A stretch of 64,000 nt of DNA from Candidatus Flexicrinis affinis (lineage in GTDB: Bacteria; Chloroflexota; Anaerolineae; Aggregatilineales; Phototrophicaceae): the NCBI GenBank assembly GCA_016716525.1, contig JADJWE010000007.1, forward strand, positions 280,753 to 344,752, given 5' to 3'. A program made the position numbers and the translations under genes. The notes under the pieces were generated by a model. It was not told where the DNA came from. It worked only from the letters and a program-made list of their open reading frames with translations, and made no database searches. Below, in pieces: positions 48,972 to 57,594 of this stretch (position 1 is its first letter; every line of letters begins with the position of its first letter).

Positions 48972-49994
48972 CTACTGATTGTCGTGGCCACTGCTCGAAT
49001 CACGCGCCGCGGGTACCGGTAGCGCACGTGTTCCATGCGCATTGGTGAACACGGACAGCGACACGGAATCGAGCGACACCGAGCCACTGCCGATGCCCTG
49101 CTTGATGACGACCTTCGCCGAAACGATCGGTGCGCTCAACTTCTCCCACGCAAAGTACGGCATTCCGGTATAGCCGGCCGGCGAAGTCGGGATGGGGATA
49201 GAAAACTTGATAACACTGCCGTCTGCGAGCACAGCCTTGGCTTTGACTTTGCCCGCGCCCGCATAGCCGGGGCTCGGATTGGCGTAGAAGTTCAGCAGCA
49301 GGTTGTCGCCATCGGCGCCGACGGTTCCGTTGTAGATGTTCTTAAACTTCGACGCCACAAGCAGGTCCGCGACAAGATCGAGGCCGCAGTTCCCGACATA
49401 GGCATCAGAACCGCCGCACTGACGCGTATCGTTCGCCGCGTTCTTCGGCTTCCAGTAGGCCGCCAGATTGTTATCTGTCACTCCGCCTGCGTCGAGGCCG
49501 ACCGCCTCGAAACTATGATTCTGTGTGAGCATGTGGGCCGGCCCGTACTGGACTTTCTTCAGTGGGATCGTCAGGTCGGAGCAGTCTTTGACCCGCCCGC
49601 GCCACTCGTAGAGTGGCTCCCACTCGTTCGTCCATAGGCCGATGATGATTTCGATCTTGACCCCGGCCGCGAGAGGAAACACATTGACGGGCGCCAGCCC
49701 GCGGCTGTTCTGGTGGAAGACACCGAGACCACTGACACCGTTGAGGCCGCTGAAGGTTCCGGCAAAGTCCTGTACGATGACGCCGTTCTGGATCACAAGC
49801 ATCGTCAGGCGACGGTCTGTGCCGACAAAGCGGTGTGTCGATATGCTGAAACTGCTGCAGTCTCCACCCAGTTCTACGCCGGTCACAATGTAAAATTCGG
49901 TCGAACGCAACTCCTCTGCTGAAGTAACACCCACACTGACTAGCGCAAGCACTACGCAGATCGCTACGAGACCGAAGCGCGAGAGATGTTTCAT
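48972..49994 (-). CDS. Secreted four-cysteine paralogue 5
   Basis: A 340-residue secreted protein, the most diverged of the set, with leader KHLSRFGLVAICVVLALVSVGVTSA. Landmarks are VTGVELGGDCSSFSI, NSRGLAPVNVFPLAAGVKIEI, GRVKDCSDLTI, YGPAHMLTQNHSFEAVGLDAGG, YWKPKNAANDTRQC, VGNCGLDLVAD, ASKFKNIYNGTVGADGD, GAGKVKAKAVLADG and GIGSGSVSLDSVSLSVFTN, ending TRALPVPAARD. The tail after LPVP is longer and charged. The ATG at 49994 has AAGGAGG upstream. No sortase, PEP-CTERM or lipobox signal is seen, so the protein may be free or bound through its lectin-like domain. Confidence 0.8.
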   Translation of the reverse strand: MKHLSRFGLVAICVVLALVSVGVTSAEELRSTEFYIVTGVELGGDCSSFSISTHRFVGTDRRLTMLVIQNGVIVQDFAGTFSGLNGVSGLGVFHQNSRGLAPVNVFPLAAGVKIEIIIGLWTNEWEPLYEWRGRVKDCSDLTIPLKKVQYGPAHMLTQNHSFEAVGLDAGGVTDNNLAAYWKPKNAANDTRQCGGSDAYVGNCGLDLVADLLVASKFKNIYNGTVGADGDNLLLNFYANPSPGYAGAGKVKAKAVLADGSVIKFSIPIPTSPAGYTGMPYFAWEKLSAPIVSAKVVIKQGIGSGSVSLDSVSLSVFTNAHGTRALPVPAARDSSSGHDNQ

Positions 49995-50170
49995 CTCGAA
50001 CCTCCTTGAGTTCTCGATAGTTGATCTAGGACCGTATTGTCCCCGTTCCCATTGAAAATCTTTACGGGGCGCGCGGCAACCGGCCTCAACACTTGACACG
50101 GCGGGCCTCAATGCGAACGTTGGTTTTCCGTAAGGCTTTGTGGATGGAGCGTTGAGTCTACTAGTAGTAG

Positions 50171-50198
50171 AGCGCCCCGACCGATTGGCCGGGGCGCT
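50171..50198. terminator. Shared hairpin, copy 5 of 5 (after paralogue 6)
   Basis: The CCGACCGATTGGCCGG core with the same AGCGC/GCGCT arms as copy 1, 33 bases below the stop of paralogue 6. There is no clear T-run on either side. Confidence 0.7.
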
Positions 50199-50231
50199 GA
50201 TGACTCTTCGGTATGTCGGTTCCGGGAGCGA

Positions 50232-51275
50232 CTAGCCGCCGAGCAGATCGACCGGCGTCGCGCCAGCCTCCGGCACCGGCAGCGCGCGCACCGACGTGTT
50301 CGAGTTGGTAAACACTGACAGCGTCACGGCATCGAACGCGATGTTGCCTGACCCGAACTTCTGCTGAATGATCACCGTCGCCGAGACGATCGGCTTCTGA
50401 AGCTTCATGAACGCCTCGAACGGCGTTCCATTCGGGTACGTGCCGTACAGGTCTTCCCCGGATGGCAAGGTGACGGCCAGTGTGTTCGACGTGCCGTCGG
50501 CGAACAACAGCTTAGCCTTCACCTTCGCCCCGCCGCTGTAACCGATGAACGACTGCGCGAACCCGTGAAGGTAAGCGATGTCCTTCTTCTGCCCGATGTT
50601 GCCGGTATATGTCTGCTTGATCTTGGACTTGGCGCTCGGCTCGGCGATGAACAGGAAGCCACAGTCGCCTTCGTAGGTGGACGACCCCGCACGCGGTGGA
50701 TCACAGACACGCGTATCGTTGAACGTATTGCTGCCCTGCCAGAACGCGGCCAGATTCGGATCGAGCGCCCCTGCGGAAACGCCTAACGCCTCGAAGCTGT
50801 GATTCTCCAGCAGGTTGTGTGCTGGACCATGAGTAGACGACTTTAAGGTCGTCGCGTCGCAGCTGGCGAACACTGCCCGCGCCTCATAGACGGGCTGAAG
50901 ATCGAGTGTGAACAGCGTCAGGAAATACTCGACCTTCTTACCGGGCGTGAGTGGCCAGACGTTGACGGGCGCCCGGCCTCGGTGGTTGTTGTAACCCAGT
51001 GTGGCAGTCCCCACTATGCCAGTCGGATAATTGGCCGAAACGAAGGCATCAGCGACAATCTGGCCCTCGTAGATGGCCGTTGCAGCGAGATACATAGGCT
51101 CAGACGTTCGCCCGTAGATTAGAGGGACGAGCTGATTGCAGCTGCTGGTAAAATTCACCCCCAGAATAGTCATTTGGCTTCCGGTCGCGCGTTCGTCCTG
51201 CGCGGCGGCAGGCTCCGCCACCGCAACGGACATGATGATGACGACAGCGACGATGAGAGATAGAAGACGCTTCAT
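50232..51275 (-). CDS. Secreted four-cysteine paralogue 6
   Basis: A 347-residue secreted protein with leader KRLLSLIVAVVIIMSVAVAEPAAAQ. Landmarks are LGVNFTSSCNQLVP, YNNHRGRAPVNVWPLTPGKKVEY, YEARAVFASCDATTLKSS, HGPAHNLLENHSFEALGVSAG, FWQGSNTFNDTRVCD, EGDCGFLFIAE, KSKIKQTYTGNIGQKKD and an RALPVPEAGATPVDLLGG end. It is a close relative of paralogue 4. It is the first gene of the array in the direction of transcription; the 192-base gap upstream separates it from a divergent membrane-protein operon. Each array member has its own leader, ribosome site and mostly its own terminator, so they may be expressed separately. Confidence 0.8.
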   Translation of the reverse strand: MKRLLSLIVAVVIIMSVAVAEPAAAQDERATGSQMTILGVNFTSSCNQLVPLIYGRTSEPMYLAATAIYEGQIVADAFVSANYPTGIVGTATLGYNNHRGRAPVNVWPLTPGKKVEYFLTLFTLDLQPVYEARAVFASCDATTLKSSTHGPAHNLLENHSFEALGVSAGALDPNLAAFWQGSNTFNDTRVCDPPRAGSSTYEGDCGFLFIAEPSAKSKIKQTYTGNIGQKKDIAYLHGFAQSFIGYSGGAKVKAKLLFADGTSNTLAVTLPSGEDLYGTYPNGTPFEAFMKLQKPIVSATVIIQQKFGSGNIAFDAVTLSVFTNSNTSVRALPVPEAGATPVDLLGG

Positions 51276-51467
51276 AGCCCACTCCGGTTCTGCAATGATG
51301 CAGGGGCATTCCCTGCAACTACATGAATTGAATTACGAATCGCCATATTGCGCAACACATGTGCGGGGTCTGGGTGTGTAGCTGCGCCAAACTCGCTGTC
51401 GCGTGTACGCGAAACAAGAGTACAATTTCGTAGATTTTTGCAGGTTTGGGGTTAGGGAGGGCTTCTC

Positions 51468-52277
51468 ATGGGCGACGTCACGCTCGGCCTCATCGTCTCC
51501 GTTATCGGTACCTTTGTGACCGGTGTGTTCACCGCACTTGTGTTCCGGCGTTGGCTCGCCAAGCGCCGCGAGGGACGTCCTGCGCCGCACCTTCTAGCGT
51601 GGAGCATCGGCCTGTTGATGTACTTCCTCGGCGTCCTGTCGCAGGTCGTACTATATTTCGCGTGGTCGCCGTTCTTCTTCAGCTTGTGGTACTGGTCGGG
51701 TGCGCTGATGGTCGCCGCGTGGCTCGGGCAGGGCACGGTGTACCTATTGGCGCGCAAAGGCAATCTCGCCCGCAACCTGATGATGGTGCTGATCCTCGTC
51801 AGCCTGATGACCCTGCCGATGACCTTCATGACGCAGTACCGTGCCGAAAACTGGGAAGCTGGCGAAGACATGACCGAGGTCTACCGCGACGTGACCGACG
51901 CCCAAGGCAATGTCGTGCGCGCCGGTATCTTCCCGGCCGAGTCGCGCGGGACGGTGCGCTTCTTCAGCCCGATCATGAACGTATGGGGGACGATCGCGCT
52001 GGTCGGCGGCGCGATCTACTCGGCGTTCCTGTTCCGCCGCAAGCAGATCATGCGCGACCGGATGATCGGCAACTTGCTGATCGCGGCAGGCGGGCTGTTC
52101 CCGGCATTCGCCGGCGCACTGATCCGGCTTGGCGACCCGTCCTACAAATACTTCGGCGAAATGGCCGGCGCGATCCTGATCTTCATCGGCTTCATGCTGG
52201 CATCGCGTGCCGTCGACGACGTGCGCGACGCGGCCGAGGCGCGCAAGCAGCGGCCCGCGCAGGCGGTCGGGGACTAA
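51468..52277 (+). CDS. Uncharacterised polytopic membrane protein
   Basis: A 269-residue protein with about seven hydrophobic helices: an N-terminal TLGLIVSVIGTFVTGVFTALVF, then LLAWSIGLLMYFLGVLSQVV, FSLWYWSGALMVAAWLGQGTVYLL, NLMMVLILVSLMTLPMTF, and after an outer loop (residues about 125-165) three more. The loop between helices 1 and 2 is basic. I know no family name. AGGGAGG precedes the ATG. It is followed 5 bases after its stop by another membrane protein gene, so a two-gene operon is likely. Confidence 0.7.
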   Translation: MGDVTLGLIVSVIGTFVTGVFTALVFRRWLAKRREGRPAPHLLAWSIGLLMYFLGVLSQVVLYFAWSPFFFSLWYWSGALMVAAWLGQGTVYLLARKGNLARNLMMVLILVSLMTLPMTFMTQYRAENWEAGEDMTEVYRDVTDAQGNVVRAGIFPAESRGTVRFFSPIMNVWGTIALVGGAIYSAFLFRRKQIMRDRMIGNLLIAAGGLFPAFAGALIRLGDPSYKYFGEMAGAILIFIGFMLASRAVDDVRDAAEARKQRPAQAVGD

Positions 52278-52282
52278 CTGGC

Positions 52283-52840
52283 ATGGCGGAAACAGCCCCT
52301 CAATCGGAGCGCAAGAAGCGGGTCTATGTTCAGGGTGTGCCCGAAAAACCGTTCGAGCTGCGCGTCACGCTGTTCGATGGTTTGCTGCTGGCTGCCACAG
52401 TGGCGTTCATCGTCGTCGCCATCATCGACGCTGTCTCGCGCTTCGGCGAGCTGAACGCGTATCTGGTCACCCGCGCGGTGCATTACCAGCTCAGCCGATA
52501 CGGACTGATCGCAGCGGCGGTCATGGGCATTGTGGCGTTCGTACTCGGCGTCGTGCGAAAAGACGACGTAACGCCGTGGTTCCGGCGTGGGGCGTACGTC
52601 GTGTTCGGGTCCATGCTGCTGCAAGCGATCCTCGGCTTCGTGCTGCTGCTGGTGTTCGGTGTGCAGCCCGGCCAACCCGAACACATCGTGTACGGAATCG
52701 CGACCGCGGCTTGCCTGCCGTTCTTCATCTTCGTCGAGACGACCGCAAAGAAACGTCCGGCGATGGGTAGCTACATCTGGGCGTTCGTGCTGCTGGCCGG
52801 CGTGGTCGTCCGCGCGATCGGCACCGGGCCGGCCGTCTGA
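52283..52840 (+). CDS. Uncharacterised four- to five-helix membrane protein
   Basis: A 185-residue protein: a 28-residue charged cytoplasmic N terminus (QSERKKRVYVQGVPEKPFELR), then helices FDGLLLAATVAFIVVAIID, YGLIAAAVMGIVAFVLGVV, VVFGSMLLQAILGFVLLLVF, GIATAACLPFFIFV and YIWAFVLLAGVVVRAIG. The frame is open across the upstream gene, but the ATG at 52283 after its stop is the sensible start. The function is unknown. It ends before a strong terminator. Confidence 0.68.
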   Translation: MAETAPQSERKKRVYVQGVPEKPFELRVTLFDGLLLAATVAFIVVAIIDAVSRFGELNAYLVTRAVHYQLSRYGLIAAAVMGIVAFVLGVVRKDDVTPWFRRGAYVVFGSMLLQAILGFVLLLVFGVQPGQPEHIVYGIATAACLPFFIFVETTAKKRPAMGSYIWAFVLLAGVVVRAIGTGPAV

Positions 52841-52859
52841 CCGTCGTCGCAAAGAATCA

Positions 52860-52885
52860 AACGCCCCGGCAAAAACCGGGGCGTT
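52860..52885 (+). terminator. Terminator after the two-gene membrane operon
   Basis: AACGCCCCGG and CCGGGGCGTT arms surround a 6-base A-rich loop, 19 bases after the stop. The GTTGT tail is short of T residues. It also serves the converging M23 gene. Confidence 0.75.
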
Positions 52886-52922
52886 GTGCCGCGCTGATCA
52901 CATCGGCACGTGATGTGGAGCC

Positions 52923-54188
52923 TCAGAACGGGATCGTCGCCGCCGGGTTGCCTCGTATGCCGTTATACATCAGCTCGAAGTGCAGGTGCGGACCGGACGA
53001 GTTGCCGGTCGATCCGACCGCACCGATCACTTGGCCGATGCTGACGACCTGCCCGCAGCGCACGTTGACCGCGCTCATGTGGCCGTAGAGCGTTTGGAAC
53101 GGCCCTGACGACAGCACGACGGCATAGCCGTAGCCCCAGTCGCTCCACCCGGCAAAGATCACTCGCCCGCTGTTGGCCGCCATGACCGGCGCGCCGACAC
53201 TCGCGGCGAGGTCGATCCCCGGATGCCATTCCGCGTATCCGCGAGTGATCGTATAGCCGTTTAACGGGCGCTGCCAGCCGACTGATGGGCCGATCTCTTG
53301 CGCGCCGCAGCTTCCCGGCCCGGCATTGAACGACACGGTGTTGGGCGGCGCGGACGATCCGGTTCCGCTCCCGCTCGACGTGCCCTGCACGATCGGCGGC
53401 GACCAGTTGATATTTTCGCCCGTGCCGCCGGGGATGAACACACGCATTCCGACCGGCGGGACCATATCCGGCGTGTACCCCTTGAGCTGGTTGTACTCGC
53501 TGTCGATGACCACGTACGGATCGTCAACCTTATAGTACTCGGAGATGTCGCGGATGGTCGCATCGCCCACGGCGATATGCGCCACACCGTCGACCGGCGG
53601 AATGTACAGGATGTCGCCGGGGATCAGCGTCCAGAGCTGGCGGCGGTCGTTGCTCCACGCGATGCTGTTCTGCTCGAGGCCGAAGCGCTGCGCGATGTCC
53701 GACACTGTGTCGCCGCGCTGGATGACGTACTCGATGACGGTGTTGCGCGGCCGATCCGGGATGATCGTGAACGGGTCGAGGCCGTCACGCGAAATCACGA
53801 ACGGGTTAGGACCGCCGACCGCCTGCACCGGTCGTTCCAAAAGCTGCGCGATCAACCCGCCATCGACCGTCGGCAGCGCCTCCGGCACGACAACTTCGGG
53901 GGCTGTGGTCGCAGTCGCCGCGTCCTGTGGGGCTGAGGTCGGCTGTGGCAAGGTAGCGGTCGCAGCGGGTGAATCCGTGTTGGCAATCATGACCTGCTCG
54001 CTCGGCGGCCCGGTCTGCGGGTCGACCAGCAGCACGATCAGCGCGCCAATGACGAACAAGAGCGTTCCGCCGAGGCTGATCAGCCCGAACAAACCGGGCC
54101 CACGGCGGCGGGGCGGCGGCGCATTCAACATCGGTACGGTGGTGGTTGGACGGGTATCGTCCGGCCGGACCGGGGGTTCTTCGAACAT
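52923..54188 (-). CDS. Membrane-anchored LysM / M23 peptidase
   Basis: A 421-residue peptidoglycan-directed protein. A Pro/Arg-rich cytoplasmic start is followed by one membrane helix (LFGLISLGGTLLFVIGALIVLLV), a Thr/Ala-rich linker, a LysM domain (YVIQRGDTVSDIAQRFGLEQNSIAWSN) with a second LysM-like segment (HIAVGDATIRDISEYYKVD), and a C-terminal M23 domain. The zinc motif is complete: HPGIDLA, then TLYGHMSAV and HLHFE. It should cut peptidoglycan cross-bridges or act as a divisome activator. The ATG at 54188 is favoured: GGAGGA is 9 bases away, whereas the ATG at 54197 sits directly against it. Confidence 0.92.
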   Translation of the reverse strand: MFEEPPVRPDDTRPTTTVPMLNAPPPRRRGPGLFGLISLGGTLLFVIGALIVLLVDPQTGPPSEQVMIANTDSPAATATLPQPTSAPQDAATATTAPEVVVPEALPTVDGGLIAQLLERPVQAVGGPNPFVISRDGLDPFTIIPDRPRNTVIEYVIQRGDTVSDIAQRFGLEQNSIAWSNDRRQLWTLIPGDILYIPPVDGVAHIAVGDATIRDISEYYKVDDPYVVIDSEYNQLKGYTPDMVPPVGMRVFIPGGTGENINWSPPIVQGTSSGSGTGSSAPPNTVSFNAGPGSCGAQEIGPSVGWQRPLNGYTITRGYAEWHPGIDLAASVGAPVMAANSGRVIFAGWSDWGYGYAVVLSSGPFQTLYGHMSAVNVRCGQVVSIGQVIGAVGSTGNSSGPHLHFELMYNGIRGNPAATIPF

Positions 54189-54361
54189 ACAGTACATTCC
54201 TCCGTGCGGAAACCGCACGCGAGCAGATTAGCACCGCGCCATGCCGGTGACAACCGCGGCTTTCAGGCGATTGGACTACGCCAACGCCGCAGTTCCCCGC
54301 TGGCCGCTTGTGCGCCGGGCCGGCTCTGCTACAATCGCGTTGAGCACAAGGGAGTACCTGC

Positions 54362-55084
54362 ATGGCCAAGAAGTTAATTCTGATCGCCGCGCTGATCGTC
54401 ACCGTGAGCATGGTGGCCGCGGCGTGTGCGCAATCGCCGATGATCGTCTACATCGTGGTGACGGCGACACCCGAAGGCGCGACTCCGAGCGTATCCGCCG
54501 AACCGACTCAAGCCCCGACGGTGGCGGTTGCCACGACCTCGCCCAGCGAGATGACCACCGCGACGGCCGACGAGCCGAACTCACAACCACGCGTCGAAGC
54601 TGCGCCGACCAACACCGTACGCCAGATCTACGTTGCCGAGCAGCCGTTCGAGCGCGGGCGCATGTTCTGGCTTGAGCCGACCGGCCAGATCTGGGTGATG
54701 ATCGAGACCGAGCCGGGTGTCGGCCTGTGGCAGGTCTACGAAGACCTGTTCCAAGAAGGCGATATGGAATTCGACCCGACGCTGACCGCGCCCGAAGGTT
54801 TGCTGCAGCCCGTGCGCGGCTTCGGGTTGATCTGGCGCGGCAACGAAGAAGTGCGCGAAGGGTTGGGCTGGGGTGCCGATATCGAGGTCGGCTTCGTCAC
54901 CAACTACGAGTATGAACCGGGTGGCGACGTGGTGGATGGTGTATTCCAACAGGGCCCGGGCTATCATTACCTGCAAAACCAGTACGGTCAGTGGTTCCGG
55001 TTCAACGAGATCAACGGGACGTGGCAGTCAGTGCAGCGCACCGCTCCCACCCCGACCCCGACGAACGGCACGGCCGACAGCTAA
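54362..55084 (+). CDS. Putative lipoprotein with surface domain
   Basis: A 240-residue protein with a lipoprotein leader (LILIAALIVTVSMVAAACAQ; lipobox VAAAC, Cys about 22). A Thr/Ser/Pro-rich linker of about 60 residues leads to a globular domain starting FERGRMFWLEPTGQIWVMIE, with PVRGFGLIWRGNEEVREGLGWG, a motif repeated in several secreted proteins of related bacteria. The end YHYLQNQYGQWFRFNEINGTWQ is aromatic-rich. It should be anchored to the outer face of the membrane. The gene downstream, 12 bases on, is a metabolic enzyme, so read-through is likely but functional linkage is not. Confidence 0.72.
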   Translation: MAKKLILIAALIVTVSMVAAACAQSPMIVYIVVTATPEGATPSVSAEPTQAPTVAVATTSPSEMTTATADEPNSQPRVEAAPTNTVRQIYVAEQPFERGRMFWLEPTGQIWVMIETEPGVGLWQVYEDLFQEGDMEFDPTLTAPEGLLQPVRGFGLIWRGNEEVREGLGWGADIEVGFVTNYEYEPGGDVVDGVFQQGPGYHYLQNQYGQWFRFNEINGTWQSVQRTAPTPTPTNGTADS

Positions 55085-55096
55085 CGCAGAGGACTG

Positions 55097-56227
55097 ATGC
55101 CCTACCATCTCGATACGCTGGCGATTCACGCCGGTCAGGAGCCCGATCCGACGACCGGCGCGATTATGACGCCGATCTATCAGACATCGACCTACGTGCA
55201 GGCCGCACCGGCCGAGCACAAAGGCTACGAATACAGCCGCACCGACAACCCGACCCGCTCGGCACTGCAAGAGTGCGTCGCGGCCATCGAGGGCGGTAAG
55301 TTCGGGCTGGCGTTCGCCAGCGGGCTGGCCGCCATCGACACGATCATGCGCCTGTTCAACCCCGGCGATCACATCATCGTCGGGGATGACGTGTACGGCG
55401 GCACGTTTCGCTTGTTCGAGAGAGTCCTCGCGCGTTACGGCCTGACGTTCAGCTGGGTCGACCTGACCGATCTGGATGCGGTGAAAGCGGCGTTTACCCC
55501 GGCGACCCGCCTGCTGTGGCTGGAGACGCCGACCAATCCGATGCTGCGCCTTGCCGATATCGCCGCGCTGGCCGCGCTTGCCCCCGAGCGCGTGCTGGTG
55601 GCCGTCGACAACACGTTTTGCAGCCCCGCTATCCAACAGCCCCTGCTGCTGGGTGCGGACATCGTGATGCACAGCAGCACGAAGTATCTTGGGGGCCACT
55701 CCGACGTGGTTGGCGGCGTGATCGCGCTCAACGACCCGGAGATTTACGCCCAACTGAAGTTTCTGCAGAACGCCATCGGCGCGGTGCCGGGGCCGCTGGA
55801 CTGCTTCCTCACCCTGCGCGGCATCAAGACCCTCGGCGTGCGCATCGAACGGCACAGCAGCAACGCCACCGCCGTCGCGCGCATGCTCGAAGACCACCCT
55901 GCCGTCCGGCAGGTCATCTACCCCGGCCTCGACAGCCACCCCCAGTACGCACTGGCACAGCGCCAAATGCGCCTCCCCGGCGGCATGATCTCGGTGATCC
56001 TCGACACCGCCGAACAGGCGCATCGCCTCGTCACGCGGACGAAGCTGTTCGCACTCGCCGAGTCGCTGGGCGGCGTGGAGAGCTTGATCGAGCACCCGTA
56101 CAGCATGACTCACGCCAGCACCGCCGACAGCGACATCGCCGTGCCCCCGCAGTTGGTGCGCCTGAGCGTCGGCATCGAGAACGTCGACGACCTGATCGAC
56201 GACTTGCGGACGGCGCTGGCCGACTGA
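55097..56227 (+). CDS. Cystathionine gamma-synthase / gamma-lyase family PLP enzyme
   Basis: A 376-residue cytoplasmic enzyme of the Cys/Met metabolism PLP family. Landmarks are HAGQEPDPTTGAIMTPIYQTSTY, YEYSRTDNPTRSALQECVAA, FASGLAAIDTIMRLF, DVYGGTFRL, LWLETPTNPMLRL and the cofactor lysine Lys196 in SSTKYLGGHSD, then IKTLGVRIERH. It could be cystathionine gamma-synthase (methionine synthesis) or the gamma- or beta-lyase of reverse trans-sulfuration; sequence inspection does not separate these. GAGGA precedes the ATG. Confidence 0.94.
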   Translation: MPYHLDTLAIHAGQEPDPTTGAIMTPIYQTSTYVQAAPAEHKGYEYSRTDNPTRSALQECVAAIEGGKFGLAFASGLAAIDTIMRLFNPGDHIIVGDDVYGGTFRLFERVLARYGLTFSWVDLTDLDAVKAAFTPATRLLWLETPTNPMLRLADIAALAALAPERVLVAVDNTFCSPAIQQPLLLGADIVMHSSTKYLGGHSDVVGGVIALNDPEIYAQLKFLQNAIGAVPGPLDCFLTLRGIKTLGVRIERHSSNATAVARMLEDHPAVRQVIYPGLDSHPQYALAQRQMRLPGGMISVILDTAEQAHRLVTRTKLFALAESLGGVESLIEHPYSMTHASTADSDIAVPPQLVRLSVGIENVDDLIDDLRTALAD

Positions 56228-56260
56228 CAACCGTTGAAGCGGACTTGCCTTAACGCCTTG

Positions 56261-56289
56261 TTGAAGTGTTGACAACGTCACGCTAAAAT
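56261..56289 (+). promoter_or_regulatory. Promoter of the ATP-grasp gene cluster
   Basis: TTGAAG at 56261-56266 and TAAAAT at 56284-56289 are separated by an exact 17-base spacer, 36 bases before the first ATP-grasp start. This marks the beginning of a separate transcription unit after the PLP enzyme gene. Confidence 0.55.
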
Positions 56290-56325
56290 TCCGCCCATTC
56301 GGGGGTAGGAACGAAAGCTCACGCC

Positions 56326-57519
56326 ATGACAACTATCTTGGCCATCTCGAGTTATCTCAAGGGCGAGGACCTCTTGTACGAATCCAAACGACAAGGGGCG
56401 CGTACGCTGCTCTTGACCGAGGAGAAGCTCAAGGACGAGTGGCCGCGGGACGCTGTCGACGAGATGTTCCAGATGCCCAATCTCAGCAAGCTCCCGGACG
56501 TTCTCTACGCGGTATCGTATCTGGCGCGGACTCAGAAGATCGACGCAATCATCCCGCTGGACGAGTACGACGTCGAAATGGCGGCGATCCTGCGCGAACA
56601 TCTACGTTTGCGCGGCATGGGCATGACCCAGACCAAGAACTTTCGCGACAAGCTGGCGATGCGAGAAGTCACGTCGCGCGCCGGGCTGCGCGTGCCGGCC
56701 TTCGTCGGCGTCATCAACCACGAGGACATCCACGCGTATACCGACCATGTCTCGCCGCCGTGGGTGCTCAAGCCGCGGCTGGAAGCCGGCGCGATGGGCA
56801 TCAAGCGCGTGGCGAACAAGGACGAACTGTGGTGGTTCATCAACGAATTGGGCGATCAAGCCTCGTTCCGCGTGCTGGAGCAGTACGTCCCGGGCGACGT
56901 GTATCACGCCGACGCGCTCACGGTGAACGGCGAAACGATCTTCGTCAACGTGTCGCGCTACGGCAGGCCGCCGCTCAACGTCAGCCATGACGGCGGCGTA
57001 TTCACGACCTACACGCTGCCGGCCAGCGACCCGGACGCCGAAGCCATCATCCGCATGAATCGTCAGGTGATCGAGGCGTTAGGGCATAGCCATGGCCCGA
57101 CCCATGCCGAGTTCATCAAGGGTCACGCCGACGGCGAGTTCTATTTCTTGGAGATCGCCGCCCGTGTCGGCGGCGCGCACATTGCCGACCTCGTCGCCGC
57201 GACGACCGGCGTAAACCTGTGGGCAGAGTGGGCCAAGCTGGAAATCGCCACCGCGCGCGGCGAACCGTACAGCCTTCCCCCGCTCAAGAACCTGCACGGC
57301 ACGCTTTTGGTTTGCCTCGCCAAGCAGGAATGGCCGGACCTCAACACCTATAACGCGCCGGAAGTGGTCTGGCGCATCCACAAGTCGCACCACGCGGGGT
57401 TGATCATCGCCGGTGAAGAACGCGACACGATCGACGCCCTGCGCGCCGAGTACGGCGAGCGTTTCGTTCGGGATTTCCTCGCCGTCGCACCGGCGCGCGA
57501 AAGCCATCTCGACGCCTAG
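56326..57519 (+). CDS. ATP-grasp ligase 1 (L-amino acid ligase / carboxylase-like)
   Basis: A 397-residue cytoplasmic ATP-grasp enzyme. The N-terminal pre-ATP-grasp domain (TILAISSYLKGEDLLYESKRQGA, IDAIIPLDEYDVEMAAILREHL) is followed by the central domain (NFRDKLAMREVTSRAGLRVPAFVGV, PPWVLKPRLEAGAMGIKRV, VLEQYVPGDVYHADALTVNGE) and the magnesium/ATP loop GEFYFLEIAARVGGAHIADL. This layout matches ligases that join a carboxylate to an amine via acyl phosphate. It opens a five-gene same-strand cluster with a subtilase, an esterase and two further ATP-grasp proteins. The substrates are unknown. Confidence 0.88.
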   Translation: MTTILAISSYLKGEDLLYESKRQGARTLLLTEEKLKDEWPRDAVDEMFQMPNLSKLPDVLYAVSYLARTQKIDAIIPLDEYDVEMAAILREHLRLRGMGMTQTKNFRDKLAMREVTSRAGLRVPAFVGVINHEDIHAYTDHVSPPWVLKPRLEAGAMGIKRVANKDELWWFINELGDQASFRVLEQYVPGDVYHADALTVNGETIFVNVSRYGRPPLNVSHDGGVFTTYTLPASDPDAEAIIRMNRQVIEALGHSHGPTHAEFIKGHADGEFYFLEIAARVGGAHIADLVAATTGVNLWAEWAKLEIATARGEPYSLPPLKNLHGTLLVCLAKQEWPDLNTYNAPEVVWRIHKSHHAGLIIAGEERDTIDALRAEYGERFVRDFLAVAPARESHLDA

Positions 57520-57594
57520 CATGCCTGTGTATTGCCGACCTGATTCGAACGCCCGCCCGTGGATCACGCGCTGCCTGCCGGACAGCCCCCGCTA

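Noticed and set aside
44145..50198. Repeated hairpin core considered as insertion-sequence ends
   Set aside because: No transposase, target duplications or mobile cargo. The copies sit at fixed distances after stops, as terminators do.
51446..52840. Single 464-codon gene spanning both membrane proteins at 51.5-52.8 kb
   Set aside because: Its first part is an out-of-frame reading of the 269-residue membrane protein; only the part from 52283 has membrane-helix character.
56269..56274. Perfect TTGACA as -35 of the ATP-grasp cluster
   Set aside because: No -10 lies at 16-18 bases; the overlapping TTGAAG with TAAAAT at exact spacing fits better.
57538..57562. GATTCGAAC stretch like the T-loop of a minus-strand tRNA
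   Set aside because: The flanking bases do not form T-stem, anticodon or acceptor pairing, so there is no tRNA.
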